33,625 nt of DNA from Bog-473 sp036491435 (GCA_036491435.1 DASXBZ010000087.1:1-33625); one strand, 5' to 3'; shown: positions 1 through 8,099, counted from the first letter of the stretch. Program-made: numbers and translations. The notes: generated by a model from the letters alone, not told the origin.

Positions 1-1
1 T

Positions 2-445
2 GCGATCAATTCGGACGCGCAGACCTTTTCCGGCATCGCCTACACCGACATCTGGAGCGAGCTCGACGAGGTCGCGGGCTGGAACCTCGGTTCGGACAAG
101 GTGTCCCCGCTCCCGCCCGCGCCGAACGTGCTCGACGTGTCAACGCAGTCGCTCTGCCCGCTCCAGGTCGACGAACACCTGACGATCCCAGCGGACGACG
201 TGGCCTATGCGGTCGCCATGGCGGCCCTGGCCACGCCGGGCCAGCTCCCCGACCTCGCCGCGATCGACCGCGGCATTGTGTGCCCCCGGCTGTTGATGCC
301 CTACGTCACGCCGTTGTCGCTGGTGGCGCACGAAGCCCAGCTGGTCGCCCTCGTCGGCGAGCGCGCCACGGTCGGCATGGTCACGAGCGAGCCGCCGTTG
401 CGGTGTTACGTGACGGCCTCGTGCGGAGTCACATCGCGAAGTTAG
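2..445 (+). CDS. CalB-type lipase, C-terminal part (gene starts before the window)
   Basis: An open frame runs in from the left edge and stops with TAG at 443-445, giving about 147 residues. It resembles the C-terminal third of lipases of the Candida antarctica lipase B type, secreted alpha/beta hydrolases that cleave esters and triglycerides. What I see: a strand followed by SELDEV (Asp codon at 65-67), which fits the catalytic-acid region (SATDEIVQP in CalB); VDEHL (His codon at 176-178), which fits the catalytic His; then CPRLLMPY, like the CEPDLMPY segment of CalB, and a final Cys that could pair with the earlier one. The catalytic Ser would lie upstream of the window. The last residues after the final Cys look unstructured. 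The family call rests on these motif matches only; a related bacterial class-2 lipase is the main alternative. Confidence 0.65.
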   Translation, partial: AINSDAQTFSGIAYTDIWSELDEVAGWNLGSDKVSPLPPAPNVLDVSTQSLCPLQVDEHLTIPADDVAYAVAMAALATPGQLPDLAAIDRGIVCPRLLMPYVTPLSLVAHEAQLVALVGERATVGMVTSEPPLRCYVTASCGVTSRS

Positions 446-519
446 GTCTCTGACCTGGGACGACTCCCAGCAGACCACCCGGTATCAAGTAATCCACAGG
501 GTCGGCCGATATTTGAGGG

Positions 520-2895
520 ATGCGGGTGGAGGGGGGTGGAGGCGTAGCTCTCGCGGCGCGGCTCCGCCGCATCGCGGCGGTCGCACTCCCCAGTGCCGGC
601 ACGGCACTGGCGTTCGTGGTCATGTCCCGGTACCACCTCATCGGCGACAAACCCGTCTGGGTCATCCTGGTCCTGCTCGCCTTGTCGGCGGTGATCGGCG
701 AATCGATGAGCCGCCTCCTCGAGGCCGACCCCAACGGGTGGAAGCTGCACGCAGGCGTCGGCCTCCAGTGCCTGGCCGTCGGAGCCGTGATCTACGCCAT
801 CGGATGGGGCCCCACCCTGGCCATCGGATTCCTCTTCATTGCAGCCCGCGCGCTCGACATCGTGGGCTCCCGGGTCTGGCCCGTCGTCGTCATCTGGACC
901 GCCATCGCCACGCTGGCGGGACAGATCGCCATCGGTGTGGGCCTCGTCACCACCTACGTGCCGACGCCGTCGGTGCACGGCCTGGCCGCCCTCAGCGTGC
1001 TGGGCGTGTGGTTCGTGACCTGGATCCTCGCCGGCAAGGTCCGGCAGAGCGAGATCGCACTCGCCGAGCGTGACCGTGCGGCCAACGACGTCCGTTCCAC
1101 GCTCTCGCTGCTCACCGCGACCCTTGACTCGACCGCGGACGGCATCCTCGTCGTCGACAACGAGGGCAAGATCGCGCAGTTCAACACGCGCTTCGGCGAG
1201 ATGTGGTGCATCCCCGACGCCATCCTGGCGAGCCGGGACGACGAGGCGGCCGTCCAGTTCGTCCTCAGCCAGCTCCGGTACCCCGAGGCCTTTCTGTCGA
1301 AAGTGGAGGAGCTCTACGCGCACCCCGAGGCAGAGAGCGACGACATCCTGCTGTTCAAGGACGAGCGGGTCTTCGAGCGACACTCGCTCCCCCAGAAGAT
1401 CGAGGGGGAGGTCGTCGGCCGAGTCTGGAGCTTCCGCGACGTCACTGACCACCACCGCCTCCTCGGAGAGCTGGAGCATCAGGCGTTCCACGACAGCCTC
1501 ACCGGACTGGCCAACCGCTCGCTCCTGCGCAACCGCTTGGACCACGCGATGTTGCGGTCCCATCGCACCGGCGTCGCCGTGGGCGTCCTGTTCTGCGACA
1601 TGGACGGCTTCAAGATCGTCAACGACACGCTCGGCCACGACGTCGGTGACCTCATTCTGGTGGAGGTCGGCCAGCGCATCGACGGCTGCCTGCGTGAGGA
1701 CGACACCGTCGCCCGGCTGGGCGGTGACGAGTTCGCCATCATCCTCGACGGCACGACACAGATCGACGCCGTGGACGCCGCGACCCGGGTCCTCGAGACC
1801 CTGCGAGAGCCGTTCAACGTCAACGGGCGGGAGATCAACATCCGGGCCTCGATCGGCGTCACGGTGACCAACGGTGGCTCGATGGAGGCGGACGCTTTGC
1901 TCTGTGAGGCGGACATCGCGATGTACGCCGCCAAGGCCAGCGGCCGGGACTGCCTGAGGACCTTCGAGCCCGAGATGCAGAGCACGATGGCCGCCCGCCA
2001 CGCCCTGCACGCCGATCTGCGCAAGGCGGTGCGCGACTACGGAGAGCTCAGCATCCACTACCAGCCCGTCTTCGACCTGGTGACGGGCCGGCCGGTCTAC
2101 ACCGAGGCGCTCGTGCGATGGAACCACCCCCAACGGGGCTTCATCTCGCCGGACGAGTTCATCCCGGTGGCCGAGGAGATGGGCCTGCTCAGCGAGATCG
2201 GCCGCTACGTCCTCCGCGACGCGTGCCAGCAAGTCGTGCGCTGGAGGCTGCTGCCGGCGGCCCGGGACATGAGCGTCGCTGTCAACGTGTCCGCCTACCA
2301 GCTCTACGACAACCGTTTCGTGGGCGAGGTCGAGGCCGCGCTCGTCGACAGCGGACTGCCACCGAGTGGCCTCGTGCTCGAGCTGACCGAGAGCGCGTTG
2401 CTCTCCGACACCGACCGGGTCCACCACCGACTGGCCCGCTTGCGGGAAATCGGTGTCAAGATCGCGATCGACGATTTCGGCACGGGCTACTCGTCGCTGT
2501 CCTACCTGCGCCGGTTGCCCATCGACATCCTCAAGATCGACCGGTCGTTCGTGAGCGAACTGGGCACGTCATCGCTCCAACAGGCCCGCTCCCTCGTTCG
2601 TTCCATCGTCGGGCTCGGGCACGATCTGTGCCTGACCGTGGTCGCCGAGGGCATCGAGACCCAGAACGAGCTCGACGACGTGCGGGCGGCGCGCTGTGAC
2701 CTCGGACAGGGGTTCTTCCTCGGCGAGCCGCTGGCGCCGGCCGAGTTCGAAGAGGCCCTGCGTCATCAGGCCGCGGTGCACGCCTTCGACGAGATCGACG
2801 ACGACCACAGGGGGCCGGCGCTCTCGCTGGTGCCGCCGCGGCACGGCCACAGAGACGTCGACAAAGCCGAGTTTTCGATCACGCGCTGGCGGTAG
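520..2895 (+). CDS. Membrane-bound GGDEF-EAL protein (c-di-GMP synthase/phosphodiesterase) with PAS domain
   Basis: A 791-residue inner-membrane protein predicted to make and/or break the second messenger cyclic di-GMP. Order of parts: about five hydrophobic helices (residues ~12-180), a short coiled segment, a PAS-like domain (~195-310), a GGDEF domain with an intact GGDEF signature at 401-405 and an RxxD inhibitory site at 392-395, then an EAL domain with EAL at 529-531, DDFGTGYSS from 651, and the late VVAEGIE and QGFFLGEPL motifs. Both active sites keep their key residues, so either activity is possible. The final ~40 residues are acidic/basic and probably disordered. The ATG at 520 follows GATATT with a 6-nt gap, compatible with a leaderless start; a GTG six bases further on is an alternative. 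It appears to be monocistronic. The family call is very secure; the net direction of activity is unknown. Confidence 0.96.
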   Translation: MRVEGGGGVALAARLRRIAAVALPSAGTALAFVVMSRYHLIGDKPVWVILVLLALSAVIGESMSRLLEADPNGWKLHAGVGLQCLAVGAVIYAIGWGPTLAIGFLFIAARALDIVGSRVWPVVVIWTAIATLAGQIAIGVGLVTTYVPTPSVHGLAALSVLGVWFVTWILAGKVRQSEIALAERDRAANDVRSTLSLLTATLDSTADGILVVDNEGKIAQFNTRFGEMWCIPDAILASRDDEAAVQFVLSQLRYPEAFLSKVEELYAHPEAESDDILLFKDERVFERHSLPQKIEGEVVGRVWSFRDVTDHHRLLGELEHQAFHDSLTGLANRSLLRNRLDHAMLRSHRTGVAVGVLFCDMDGFKIVNDTLGHDVGDLILVEVGQRIDGCLREDDTVARLGGDEFAIILDGTTQIDAVDAATRVLETLREPFNVNGREINIRASIGVTVTNGGSMEADALLCEADIAMYAAKASGRDCLRTFEPEMQSTMAARHALHADLRKAVRDYGELSIHYQPVFDLVTGRPVYTEALVRWNHPQRGFISPDEFIPVAEEMGLLSEIGRYVLRDACQQVVRWRLLPAARDMSVAVNVSAYQLYDNRFVGEVEAALVDSGLPPSGLVLELTESALLSDTDRVHHRLARLREIGVKIAIDDFGTGYSSLSYLRRLPIDILKIDRSFVSELGTSSLQQARSLVRSIVGLGHDLCLTVVAEGIETQNELDDVRAARCDLGQGFFLGEPLAPAEFEEALRHQAAVHAFDEIDDDHRGPALSLVPPRHGHRDVDKAEFSITRWR

Positions 2896-2950
2896 CCACC
2901 GGACTTCGAGCGACGTCAGTCGGCCAAGAGGGCGGGCAGAGGCGAGGCCC

Positions 2951-2956
2951 TACTAT
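2951..2956 (+). promoter_or_regulatory. -10 hexamer TACTAT of the dacB-like gene (leaderless)
   Basis: TACTAT ends 8 nt before the ATG at 2965, so transcription would begin at or next to the start codon. No Shine-Dalgarno sequence precedes that ATG. This supports the ATG at 2965 over the internal ATG at 3025. Confidence 0.55.
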
Positions 2957-2964
2957 CGCCGTCC

Positions 2965-4620
2965 ATGCCGACAGACAGCTCGTGCAGCAGGCCGCGTCAT
3001 TCGCAACGATCGCCACTCCGCGCGATGGCTGCGAGGAAGCGGCGTCTCCTTCTCGGCGCTGGCCTGTGGACCGTGATGGTGCTCTGTTCGTCGCCGTCGC
3101 TCGCCGGCGCGTCGGGAGAATCGGCGTCGACGGGCCCTCAGAGCCTGACGACGGCCCTTGCCGCCATCGAAGATCAATCCCGCTACGACCACTCCACCTG
3201 GGGTTACCAGGTCGAGGATGCAAAGACGGGCAAAGTCTTGGCGTCGCAGAACGGACGAAGCATGTTCGACCCCGGATCGACCATGAAGATCTACTCGAAC
3301 GCCACCGCGCTCCGCCTCTACGGGCCGAACTACCGCTTCACCACGCCCGCCTACCGTCTGGGGACGGTGACCGGGGGCACGCTCGACGGGAACCTGGTGC
3401 TGGTCGGCTCCGGCGACCTGAGCCTCGGGCTGCGCGACGAGCCGAACGGGACGTTGTACTACGAGAGCACGCCGGACTTGGACCAGAGCTACGCCAACAT
3501 CGGCCTGCCCGGCGCGGTCGAGCCGCCGGGCAATCCCCTCGCCGGTCTGAACCAGATCGCCGCCAAGGTCCGCGCCTCGGGCATTACCAGGGTGAACGGC
3601 AACGTGATCGTCGACGACCGCCTCTTCACCCCCTACGACGGGTTCCCGGACGGGGAGATCTCGCCGATCTGGGTCAACGAGAACCTGGTCGATGCCTTGG
3701 TCACCCCCGCCGCGCTCGGCCAGGCTGCGACGGTCGCGTGGCGACCGACCACGGCGCAATACAGCGTCGCCAGCCAGGTGACAACGGTCGACGCCAAGGG
3801 GACGACGTCGCTCCAGATCACCGAGCCGACCGCGGGCAACCTCGTTGTCACGGGGCAGATCGCCGCCGGGACCACACCGACCCTGGTCGTGCACGAGGTC
3901 GACGACCCCGCGGCATTCGCCCGTTCGGCCTTCATCGAGGCGTTGCAGCAGGCCGGTGTCACGGTGGCCGCGACACCGGCGGGTCCGAACCCGGCGACGA
4001 TGCTCCCGGCGAAGGGGAGTTATCAGCCGAGCGAGATGGTCGGCGACTACGTCTCCCCTCCCCTGTCGCAGTTCGTCAACCTGATCTTGAAAGTCAGTTA
4101 CAACCGCGGCGCCGACCTGATGACGTGTCTCGTCGCGGTCAAGGAGGGCAGCACGGATTGCCAGCAGGGTCTGGTCGCGGAGTTGGCGACGATCACGAAG
4201 CTCGGGATCTCCCCGGAGAGCGTCTTTCCCCTCGACGGGGCAGGATCGGACGACCAGGGACGGACGAGCGCCGCCGCGCTGGCGACGTTCCTGCAGGGTG
4301 CCCAGAGCACCAGCTATGGACGGACGCTCTACGACGCGCTCCCGGTTCTCGGCCGCAACGGGACGTTGGCGAACGACCTTCCCAAGGCGCCGGTCGCCGG
4401 ACACGCCCAGGTCAAGACCGGCAACCGTGCGGTCGGCTCAGTGACGAACCAGCTCATGCTGCTCGGCAACAGCCTGGCCGGCTATATCGAAACCAAGTCC
4501 GGGCGCCGTGTGACCTTCTCGATCGTCGTCGGCAACGTGCCGCTGTCCTCCCCTCAGGGCGTGCTCGAGGTCACCGACGAGCAGGCGCAGATGGTGGCGG
4601 CGATGTACAAGGATCTTTGA
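2965..4620 (+). CDS. dacB: D-alanyl-D-alanine carboxypeptidase/endopeptidase, PBP4 type (peptidase S13)
   Basis: A 551-residue exported penicillin-binding protein that trims or opens peptidoglycan peptide cross-links. A basic N-region and hydrophobic stretch (about residues 21-45, ending near SLAGASG) form a signal peptide. The three active-site motifs of the family are present: SxxK as STMK at 105-108 (nucleophile Ser105), SxN as SYN at 378-380, and KTG at 484-486. The long insert between the first two motifs is typical of class-C PBPs. The first 20 residues before the second Met look unlike a usual signal N-region, so translation could instead begin at 3025; a well-placed -10 hexamer favours 2965. 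It stands alone, with convergent remnants downstream. Confidence 0.93.
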   Translation: MPTDSSCSRPRHSQRSPLRAMAARKRRLLLGAGLWTVMVLCSSPSLAGASGESASTGPQSLTTALAAIEDQSRYDHSTWGYQVEDAKTGKVLASQNGRSMFDPGSTMKIYSNATALRLYGPNYRFTTPAYRLGTVTGGTLDGNLVLVGSGDLSLGLRDEPNGTLYYESTPDLDQSYANIGLPGAVEPPGNPLAGLNQIAAKVRASGITRVNGNVIVDDRLFTPYDGFPDGEISPIWVNENLVDALVTPAALGQAATVAWRPTTAQYSVASQVTTVDAKGTTSLQITEPTAGNLVVTGQIAAGTTPTLVVHEVDDPAAFARSAFIEALQQAGVTVAATPAGPNPATMLPAKGSYQPSEMVGDYVSPPLSQFVNLILKVSYNRGADLMTCLVAVKEGSTDCQQGLVAELATITKLGISPESVFPLDGAGSDDQGRTSAAALATFLQGAQSTSYGRTLYDALPVLGRNGTLANDLPKAPVAGHAQVKTGNRAVGSVTNQLMLLGNSLAGYIETKSGRRVTFSIVVGNVPLSSPQGVLEVTDEQAQMVAAMYKDL

Positions 4621-4854
4621 CGAGCTCTCTGGCCATGGCGTAGCGGTCAGGCCGGGTGAGCTCGAGGTCGTCAAGCCACGCCACGAGGAGTTCGGTCAGC
4701 GGTCGGACGGTAGGCCCTGCCTCATCATGCCGAACCCGTGCGCGCCGCGGGCGAACATGTGGAGCTCCGACGACCGGCCGGCGGCCGACCAGTCGGCATG
4801 GAGGCCTTCGACGATCCTGACCACGGAGAACGAGCCACTCCTCGCCGCGCCCTT
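4571..4854 (-). pseudogene. Frameshifted C-terminal remnant of an alpha/beta-hydrolase (acetyl-esterase-like)
   Basis: Reading the minus strand from 4854, one frame gives SSELHMFARGAHGFGMMRQG and then PSDR before a TGA (4696-4698). ELHxFxRGxHGFG is the catalytic-His region of BD-FAE/acetyl-esterase-type hydrolases. One frame over, the text continues TELLVAWLDDLELTRP, the usual end of such enzymes. A missing G at the junction (CGCTGACC where CGCTGGACC would give R-W-T) joins the frames into SDRWTELLVAWL. There is no room for the nucleophile or the rest of the fold upstream, because the dioxygenase gene ends at 4885. So this is a truncated, frameshifted relic of about 75 codons. Its second frame stays open into the 3' end of dacB to a stop at 4571; the relic itself probably ended nearer 4620. 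Confidence 0.6.
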
Positions 4855-4884
4855 TCACAGCGTGGTGGCCTACGAGTGGGACCG

Positions 4885-6126
4885 TTATCTGCCCTGAGTC
4901 GCTCCGGGACGAACGGATGACGGGACCTGGCTGACGACCTTGTAGGCCCGCTCGCGCACCTGGTCGATGACACCCGCGCTGCTGGGCGCCGGGTCGTCAC
5001 CAGGCCGAGGAGGCAGGACGAAATCGGTGTACATGACCCGTCGCTCCCGCTCGACCGGCGCATGGCTCATGTGCAGCGTGCACGAGCAATGCACCGTCAC
5101 GTCGCCGGTGCTGGTCGGGAGCGGGACCGCCGGCAGTGCCCACGCGTCCCGGAAGAACGCGGGCTGGACGAGGGCGCGGTGAGAACCGGCCACGACGCCG
5201 AGTTGCCCGGAGCGCTCGTCGGCGCCCGTCACCGAAATCCCCACCGTCAGGCTGCAACAGCGAGAGGAATGCCGCCCCAGGCTGCAGTCCTTGTGCCACG
5301 GCAGGTCGGAGATGCCCTTCACGACGCCGATCGGCTTCACGAGTGCCTCGATCTTGTTGCCGCCCTGCTCCCGCGGCACGTGATCGTCACCGGTGAGCGT
5401 GGCCAGGCGCTGGAGCCGGTCGTCCTCGAGCAGCGCGGCGGTGGCGGCGCTCTCCTCCTGGAACCGCTGGAGGCGCACCGCTCGCTGTTCGCCGTCCGCG
5501 GTGGTGGCCCACCACGACCGTCCGTCGCCGTCGTGGTAGCGCGGCAGGGCGGCGTCGATGTCGGCCGAGACCTGGGCCATTTCGGCGGGCGTGAACACCT
5601 CGGTCAGATGCAGGTAGCCGGCTTCGCCGAGGTAGTACGCCAAGTCGGCAGGATCGTCGTCGACGGAGAAGGAGCGCCGGAGATCCAGCTCGCCGCCGTC
5701 GCGGTCGATGAAGGTGACGTCGCCAGCGGTGTGCACGGCGCGGGCATCGAGCAGGGAGCGCAGCACGACCCACCAGTCGAGGAAGTCGTTGAGCTCACCT
5801 TCGGGCATGTCGAGCGTCCCCGCGGCCAGGAGCGTCATGGGAGTCCGGCGGTCGTGGACGATGTCGGTGACCTCGTCCTCGTCGAGGCGCACCCTGGCCG
5901 GCCCGCCTCCGCCGGCGCCCACCCGCACGCGCTCGCCGTCGATCGACAGCGTCCAGCTCCCGGCGGCCGTCTCGACCGTGAGAGGCCGGACGCCCAGTTC
6001 CAGTGCGCCCGGCACGGCCAGCGCTGAGCGCTCTGCTGCCAGGTCGGGCAGTGCACGTCCGAAGAAGTCTGCGACGTCGATCGTCTCGACGTCAACGTCC
6101 TCACGGGTGCGGAGGTCGATCGTCAC
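4885..6126 (-). CDS. SCP2-like / phytanoyl-CoA dioxygenase (PhyH) family fusion
   Basis: A 413-residue protein. The C-terminal half (about 160-400) is a PhyH-type Fe(II)/2-oxoglutarate oxygenase: HxD is seen as WHKDC (His278, Asp280), a distal His lies in LHMSHAP (352 or 355), and an Arg for 2-oxoglutarate follows in ERERRV. The substrate of this family is usually a hydrophobic acyl chain or natural product. The N-terminal ~130 residues (SWTLSIDGERVRV, TPMTLLAAGTLDMPEG, FLDWWVVLRSLLDAR) resemble a sterol-carrier SCP2 fold, so a lipid-like substrate may be bound there. Start is GTG at 6126, 8 nt after a TACGCT hexamer. The gene stands alone between two hydrolase relics on the same strand. The oxygenase assignment is firm; the SCP2 part is inferred from pattern. 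Confidence 0.85.
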   Translation of the reverse strand: MTIDLRTREDVDVETIDVADFFGRALPDLAAERSALAVPGALELGVRPLTVETAAGSWTLSIDGERVRVGAGGGGPARVRLDEDEVTDIVHDRRTPMTLLAAGTLDMPEGELNDFLDWWVVLRSLLDARAVHTAGDVTFIDRDGGELDLRRSFSVDDDPADLAYYLGEAGYLHLTEVFTPAEMAQVSADIDAALPRYHDGDGRSWWATTADGEQRAVRLQRFQEESAATAALLEDDRLQRLATLTGDDHVPREQGGNKIEALVKPIGVVKGISDLPWHKDCSLGRHSSRCCSLTVGISVTGADERSGQLGVVAGSHRALVQPAFFRDAWALPAVPLPTSTGDVTVHCSCTLHMSHAPVERERRVMYTDFVLPPRPGDDPAPSSAGVIDQVRERAYKVVSQVPSSVRPGATQGR

Positions 6127-6134
6127 CGACCTGA

Positions 6135-6140
6135 AGCGTA
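6135..6140 (-). promoter_or_regulatory. -10 hexamer TACGCT of the PhyH-like gene (leaderless)
   Basis: On the minus strand TACGCT ends 8 nt before the GTG at 6126. This fits leaderless transcription, and no Shine-Dalgarno sequence competes. Confidence 0.5.
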
Positions 6141-6187
6141 GCGACGGGAACTCCGCAACGCGTGATCCGAGCGGTGATAGGCCGGCA

Positions 6188-6418
6188 TCACGGTGCCAGC
6201 GGCGTGTCCAGCCAGTTGAACGCCGCGTCCCAGAACAGGATCGGTGCCATGCCTTCGCAGTGACCCTCGGCCCCTTCCGCCTTCGTCAACAGCCGGAACT
6301 CCTTTGGGCGGGTCAGACGTTCGAACAGCGCTCGGCCCTGTCCGGTTGAGACGCTGTCGGTCTCGTTGTCGGGGACAAAGCTCGGACATTCGAGTACATA
6401 CGGCGTGGCTTTTGACAC
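6188..6418 (-). pseudogene. C-terminal remnant of an alpha/beta hydrolase
   Basis: A 76-codon open segment ends with RLTRPKEFRLLTKAEGAEGH, CEGM and FWDAAFNWLDTPL. LTxPKEF, then EGAxxHCE with the presumptive catalytic His, then a final WLD helix, is the standard end of acyl-peptidase-like hydrolases that carry an N-terminal cap. Upstream in the same frame a TGA lies just before 6418, and no nucleophile motif is found in the remaining ~150 bp. The gene is therefore a relic of roughly the last fifth of a hydrolase. It is on the same strand as the neighbouring dioxygenase and the other relic at 4571-4854, but its motif type differs, so the two are not halves of one gene. Confidence 0.6.
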
Positions 6419-6434
6419 TCGTCCCCTCTGTCAA
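6412..6434. repeat. Small inverted repeat TTGACA-N11-TGTCAA
   Basis: Six-base perfect arms at 6412-6417 and 6429-6434 lie just upstream of the hydrolase relic on its strand. It could be a vestigial operator or a chance palindrome. No matching -10 box is found at the right distance. Confidence 0.25.
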
Positions 6435-6484
6435 GAACCACCCCCTATGCACTCAGACGAGGCGGCGGCGGTCCCAACCAGCCC

Positions 6485-6518
6485 GAACGCGGCCCCTCGG
6501 TTCCATGGGGCCACGTTC
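6485..6518 (-). terminator. Hairpin terminator candidate of the DoxX-Rieske gene
   Basis: GAACGCGGCCCC (6485-6496) pairs with GGGGCCACGTTC (6507-6518) with a single mismatch and a 10-nt loop, 57 bp beyond the stop codon of the DoxX-Rieske gene. There is no T-tract, as is common for GC-rich actinobacterial terminators. Confidence 0.4.
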
Positions 6519-6574
6519 ACCCATTGCTGGGGGACCTACGTCAGGGCGCGACCCCGCCAGAATCCGAAGATCCC

Positions 6575-7741
6575 TCATTGCACGTAGAGCTGTCCGTCCG
6601 TCCCCTCTGCGATCGTCAGCCGCATGAGCCCCGATTGGGCCGGGCCGACCTCGACCGCACCGCTGTGGCCGTTGAACTCCGACCCGTGGCATGGGCAGAT
6701 GAACAGGCGCGCGGTGTTCGAGTACTGCACCGTGCAGCCGGCATGGGGACAGACGGCGTCGAAGGCCAGGAAGGTGCCGGCTTCGGGCTGCACGACGAGC
6801 GAGGGGTCGCCCGAGGAAGGATTCTGGAACGAGGCCGCACCGCCGACGGGGACGTCCTTCGCCGGGCCGATCTTGGTGCCGGGGGGCACGCTGGGCGCGG
6901 TGGTGGACGGCGAGCCCGGCGACGACGTGGTGGTCGTCGAACGACGCGAGCTCCCGCCCGTGGTCGGTGGCGCGCCGCTCCCCAGCACGGGCGCCGCCGA
7001 CCCTCCTACCGACGATCCGAACAGGCGCCCGAGGCCGGCGACGAGCCCTCCGCCGACGAGGACCACGGCCGAGAGTGCCGCCGCGGCGCCGCCGGTGGCG
7101 AGCACGGTGCGCCGGTCGAGTTCGGTCTGGTCGATCCTGGCTGCGCGCGGCGGTTGTTGCGCCAAGAACGGACACGGGCCGGGCGCGCACGGGTCCCCGT
7201 TGCGGGCTTGGCATCGTCCCTCTTCGAACTCGCCGCAGACACGCCGCACCACGGCGAAGTCCACGGGCGTCACCGCTTCGGGCTCCGCGCCCATGCCACG
7301 CCGCACCCGATGGGCCAGCACCGCGTCGGCCGACAACACCCCGCCGGCCCCGGCGATCACCAACGGCGTCCAGGCGAAGAAGAAGACGATGTCGGAGCCC
7401 GTGTAATAGGGGTGCGAGTGGTAGCTGACCGTCAGGAACAGCAGGAGGGAGAGGATCAGCCCGCCCACCGCGGCGCCGCGGGCCAGGAAGCCGAGCAGCG
7501 TGCCGAGCCCGATCGCCAGCTCGCCGAACGCGATGACGAGGCCGACGAGTACGGCGACGTGCGAGACGGGTCCGAGCAGGCTGTGGAGAGGACTGACCCG
7601 TTGAGCTGCCGCGAGCTGTGCCTGGATCGACGCCGGGTTGGCCGCATTGAAGAAGGCCGGGTTTGCCAGCTTCTGCAAACCCGCGAAGACGAACGTGATA
7701 CCGAGGAAGGCGCGCAGCGGGAGCAAGGCCCAACCGGCCAT
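6575..7741 (-). CDS. DoxX-family membrane protein fused to a Rieske [2Fe-2S] domain
   Basis: A 388-residue predicted membrane redox protein. Residues 1-160 hold four hydrophobic helices of DoxX/DoxD type (LPLRAFLG..FAGLQKLANP near the start). A cytoplasm-like segment with Cys169, 177, 185 and 190 follows, then a fifth helix (~205-235), a Ser/Thr/Pro-rich linker, and a C-terminal Rieske domain. Its ligands are visible: Cys331-x-His333 and Cys349-x-x-His352, with Cys336 and Cys351 placed for the disulfide found in high-potential Rieske proteins. DoxX partners act in quinone-linked oxidation of thiosulfate or in redox homeostasis; here an electron-transfer cluster is built in. The start is uncertain: ATG 7741 is the only Met near the first helix and no ribosome site is seen. 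The real partner and substrate are unknown. Confidence 0.88.
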   Translation of the reverse strand: MAGWALLPLRAFLGITFVFAGLQKLANPAFFNAANPASIQAQLAAAQRVSPLHSLLGPVSHVAVLVGLVIAFGELAIGLGTLLGFLARGAAVGGLILSLLLFLTVSYHSHPYYTGSDIVFFFAWTPLVIAGAGGVLSADAVLAHRVRRGMGAEPEAVTPVDFAVVRRVCGEFEEGRCQARNGDPCAPGPCPFLAQQPPRAARIDQTELDRRTVLATGGAAAALSAVVLVGGGLVAGLGRLFGSSVGGSAAPVLGSGAPPTTGGSSRRSTTTTSSPGSPSTTAPSVPPGTKIGPAKDVPVGGAASFQNPSSGDPSLVVQPEAGTFLAFDAVCPHAGCTVQYSNTARLFICPCHGSEFNGHSGAVEVGPAQSGLMRLTIAEGTDGQLYVQ

Positions 7742-8085
7742 GGAGCGGGCATGCGGCGGCGGTTGCAGCCAATCCCAACTCGGTCCTGACGATTCCGCGC
7801 GGCGCTCCGACGCGGTGGGTGGACGCCGCGCCGGAGAAGCGGGCCCCGCCCGACGGGACGATGCGACGGGCCGCGCGTGACCAGCGGTACCTGATCGATG
7901 TCGCTTCGGTGGTGGCATCTGGGAGGGCAGTTCGGGAGCGCGCGACACGATGGCCGGCCTCGACCCAGTGTGACGCCAAATCCTTGCGGGCACATGAACA
8001 GGCGGGCGCCTCTGGGAGAGGGCGTTGCGATGGCGTGACCCGCGGCACGGGTCATCCGGGCCGGGGCCGCCGCCGGATTGCGGCC
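7742..8085. other. Intergenic region between divergent genes, no feature recognised
   Basis: About 340 bases separate the DoxX-Rieske start from the promoter of the VOC operon. I see no protein-like reading frame, RNA gene or strong palindrome, and no TANNNT hexamer placed to start the DoxX-Rieske gene leaderlessly. It presumably holds that gene's promoter. Confidence 0.5.
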
Positions 8086-8091
8086 TATCCT
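8086..8091 (+). promoter_or_regulatory. -10 hexamer TATCCT for the leader ORF and VOC operon
   Basis: TATCCT ends 8 nt before a GTG at 8100, the spacing of leaderless actinobacterial transcripts. The next gene start lies 65 bases further on, so the transcript would begin with the small leader ORF. Confidence 0.5.
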
Positions 8092-8099
8092 GGGGCCGG

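Noticed and set aside
442..2427. A long open frame on the minus strand opposite the GGDEF-EAL gene
   Set aside because: It is antisense to a certain gene, its translation is rich in Arg/Asp/Val/Gly without domains, and such frames are expected in high-GC DNA.
2953..4404. A long minus-strand open frame opposite dacB
   Set aside because: Its Arg/Gly/Asp-rich text has no motif, and the plus-strand gene has all three PBP motifs.
4622..4897. A plus-strand open segment after dacB ending VAYEWDRYLP, with G/C-rich third positions
   Set aside because: It has no good start and no known motif. The minus strand of the same bases gives a recognisable hydrolase ending, and the two frames use the same triplets, so the plus frame is most likely its mirror.
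6412..6434. TTGACA as a consensus -35 box for a gene at 6418 or for a plus-strand gene
   Set aside because: No -10 box lies at 16-18 bp on either strand, and the minus-strand frame is a relic.
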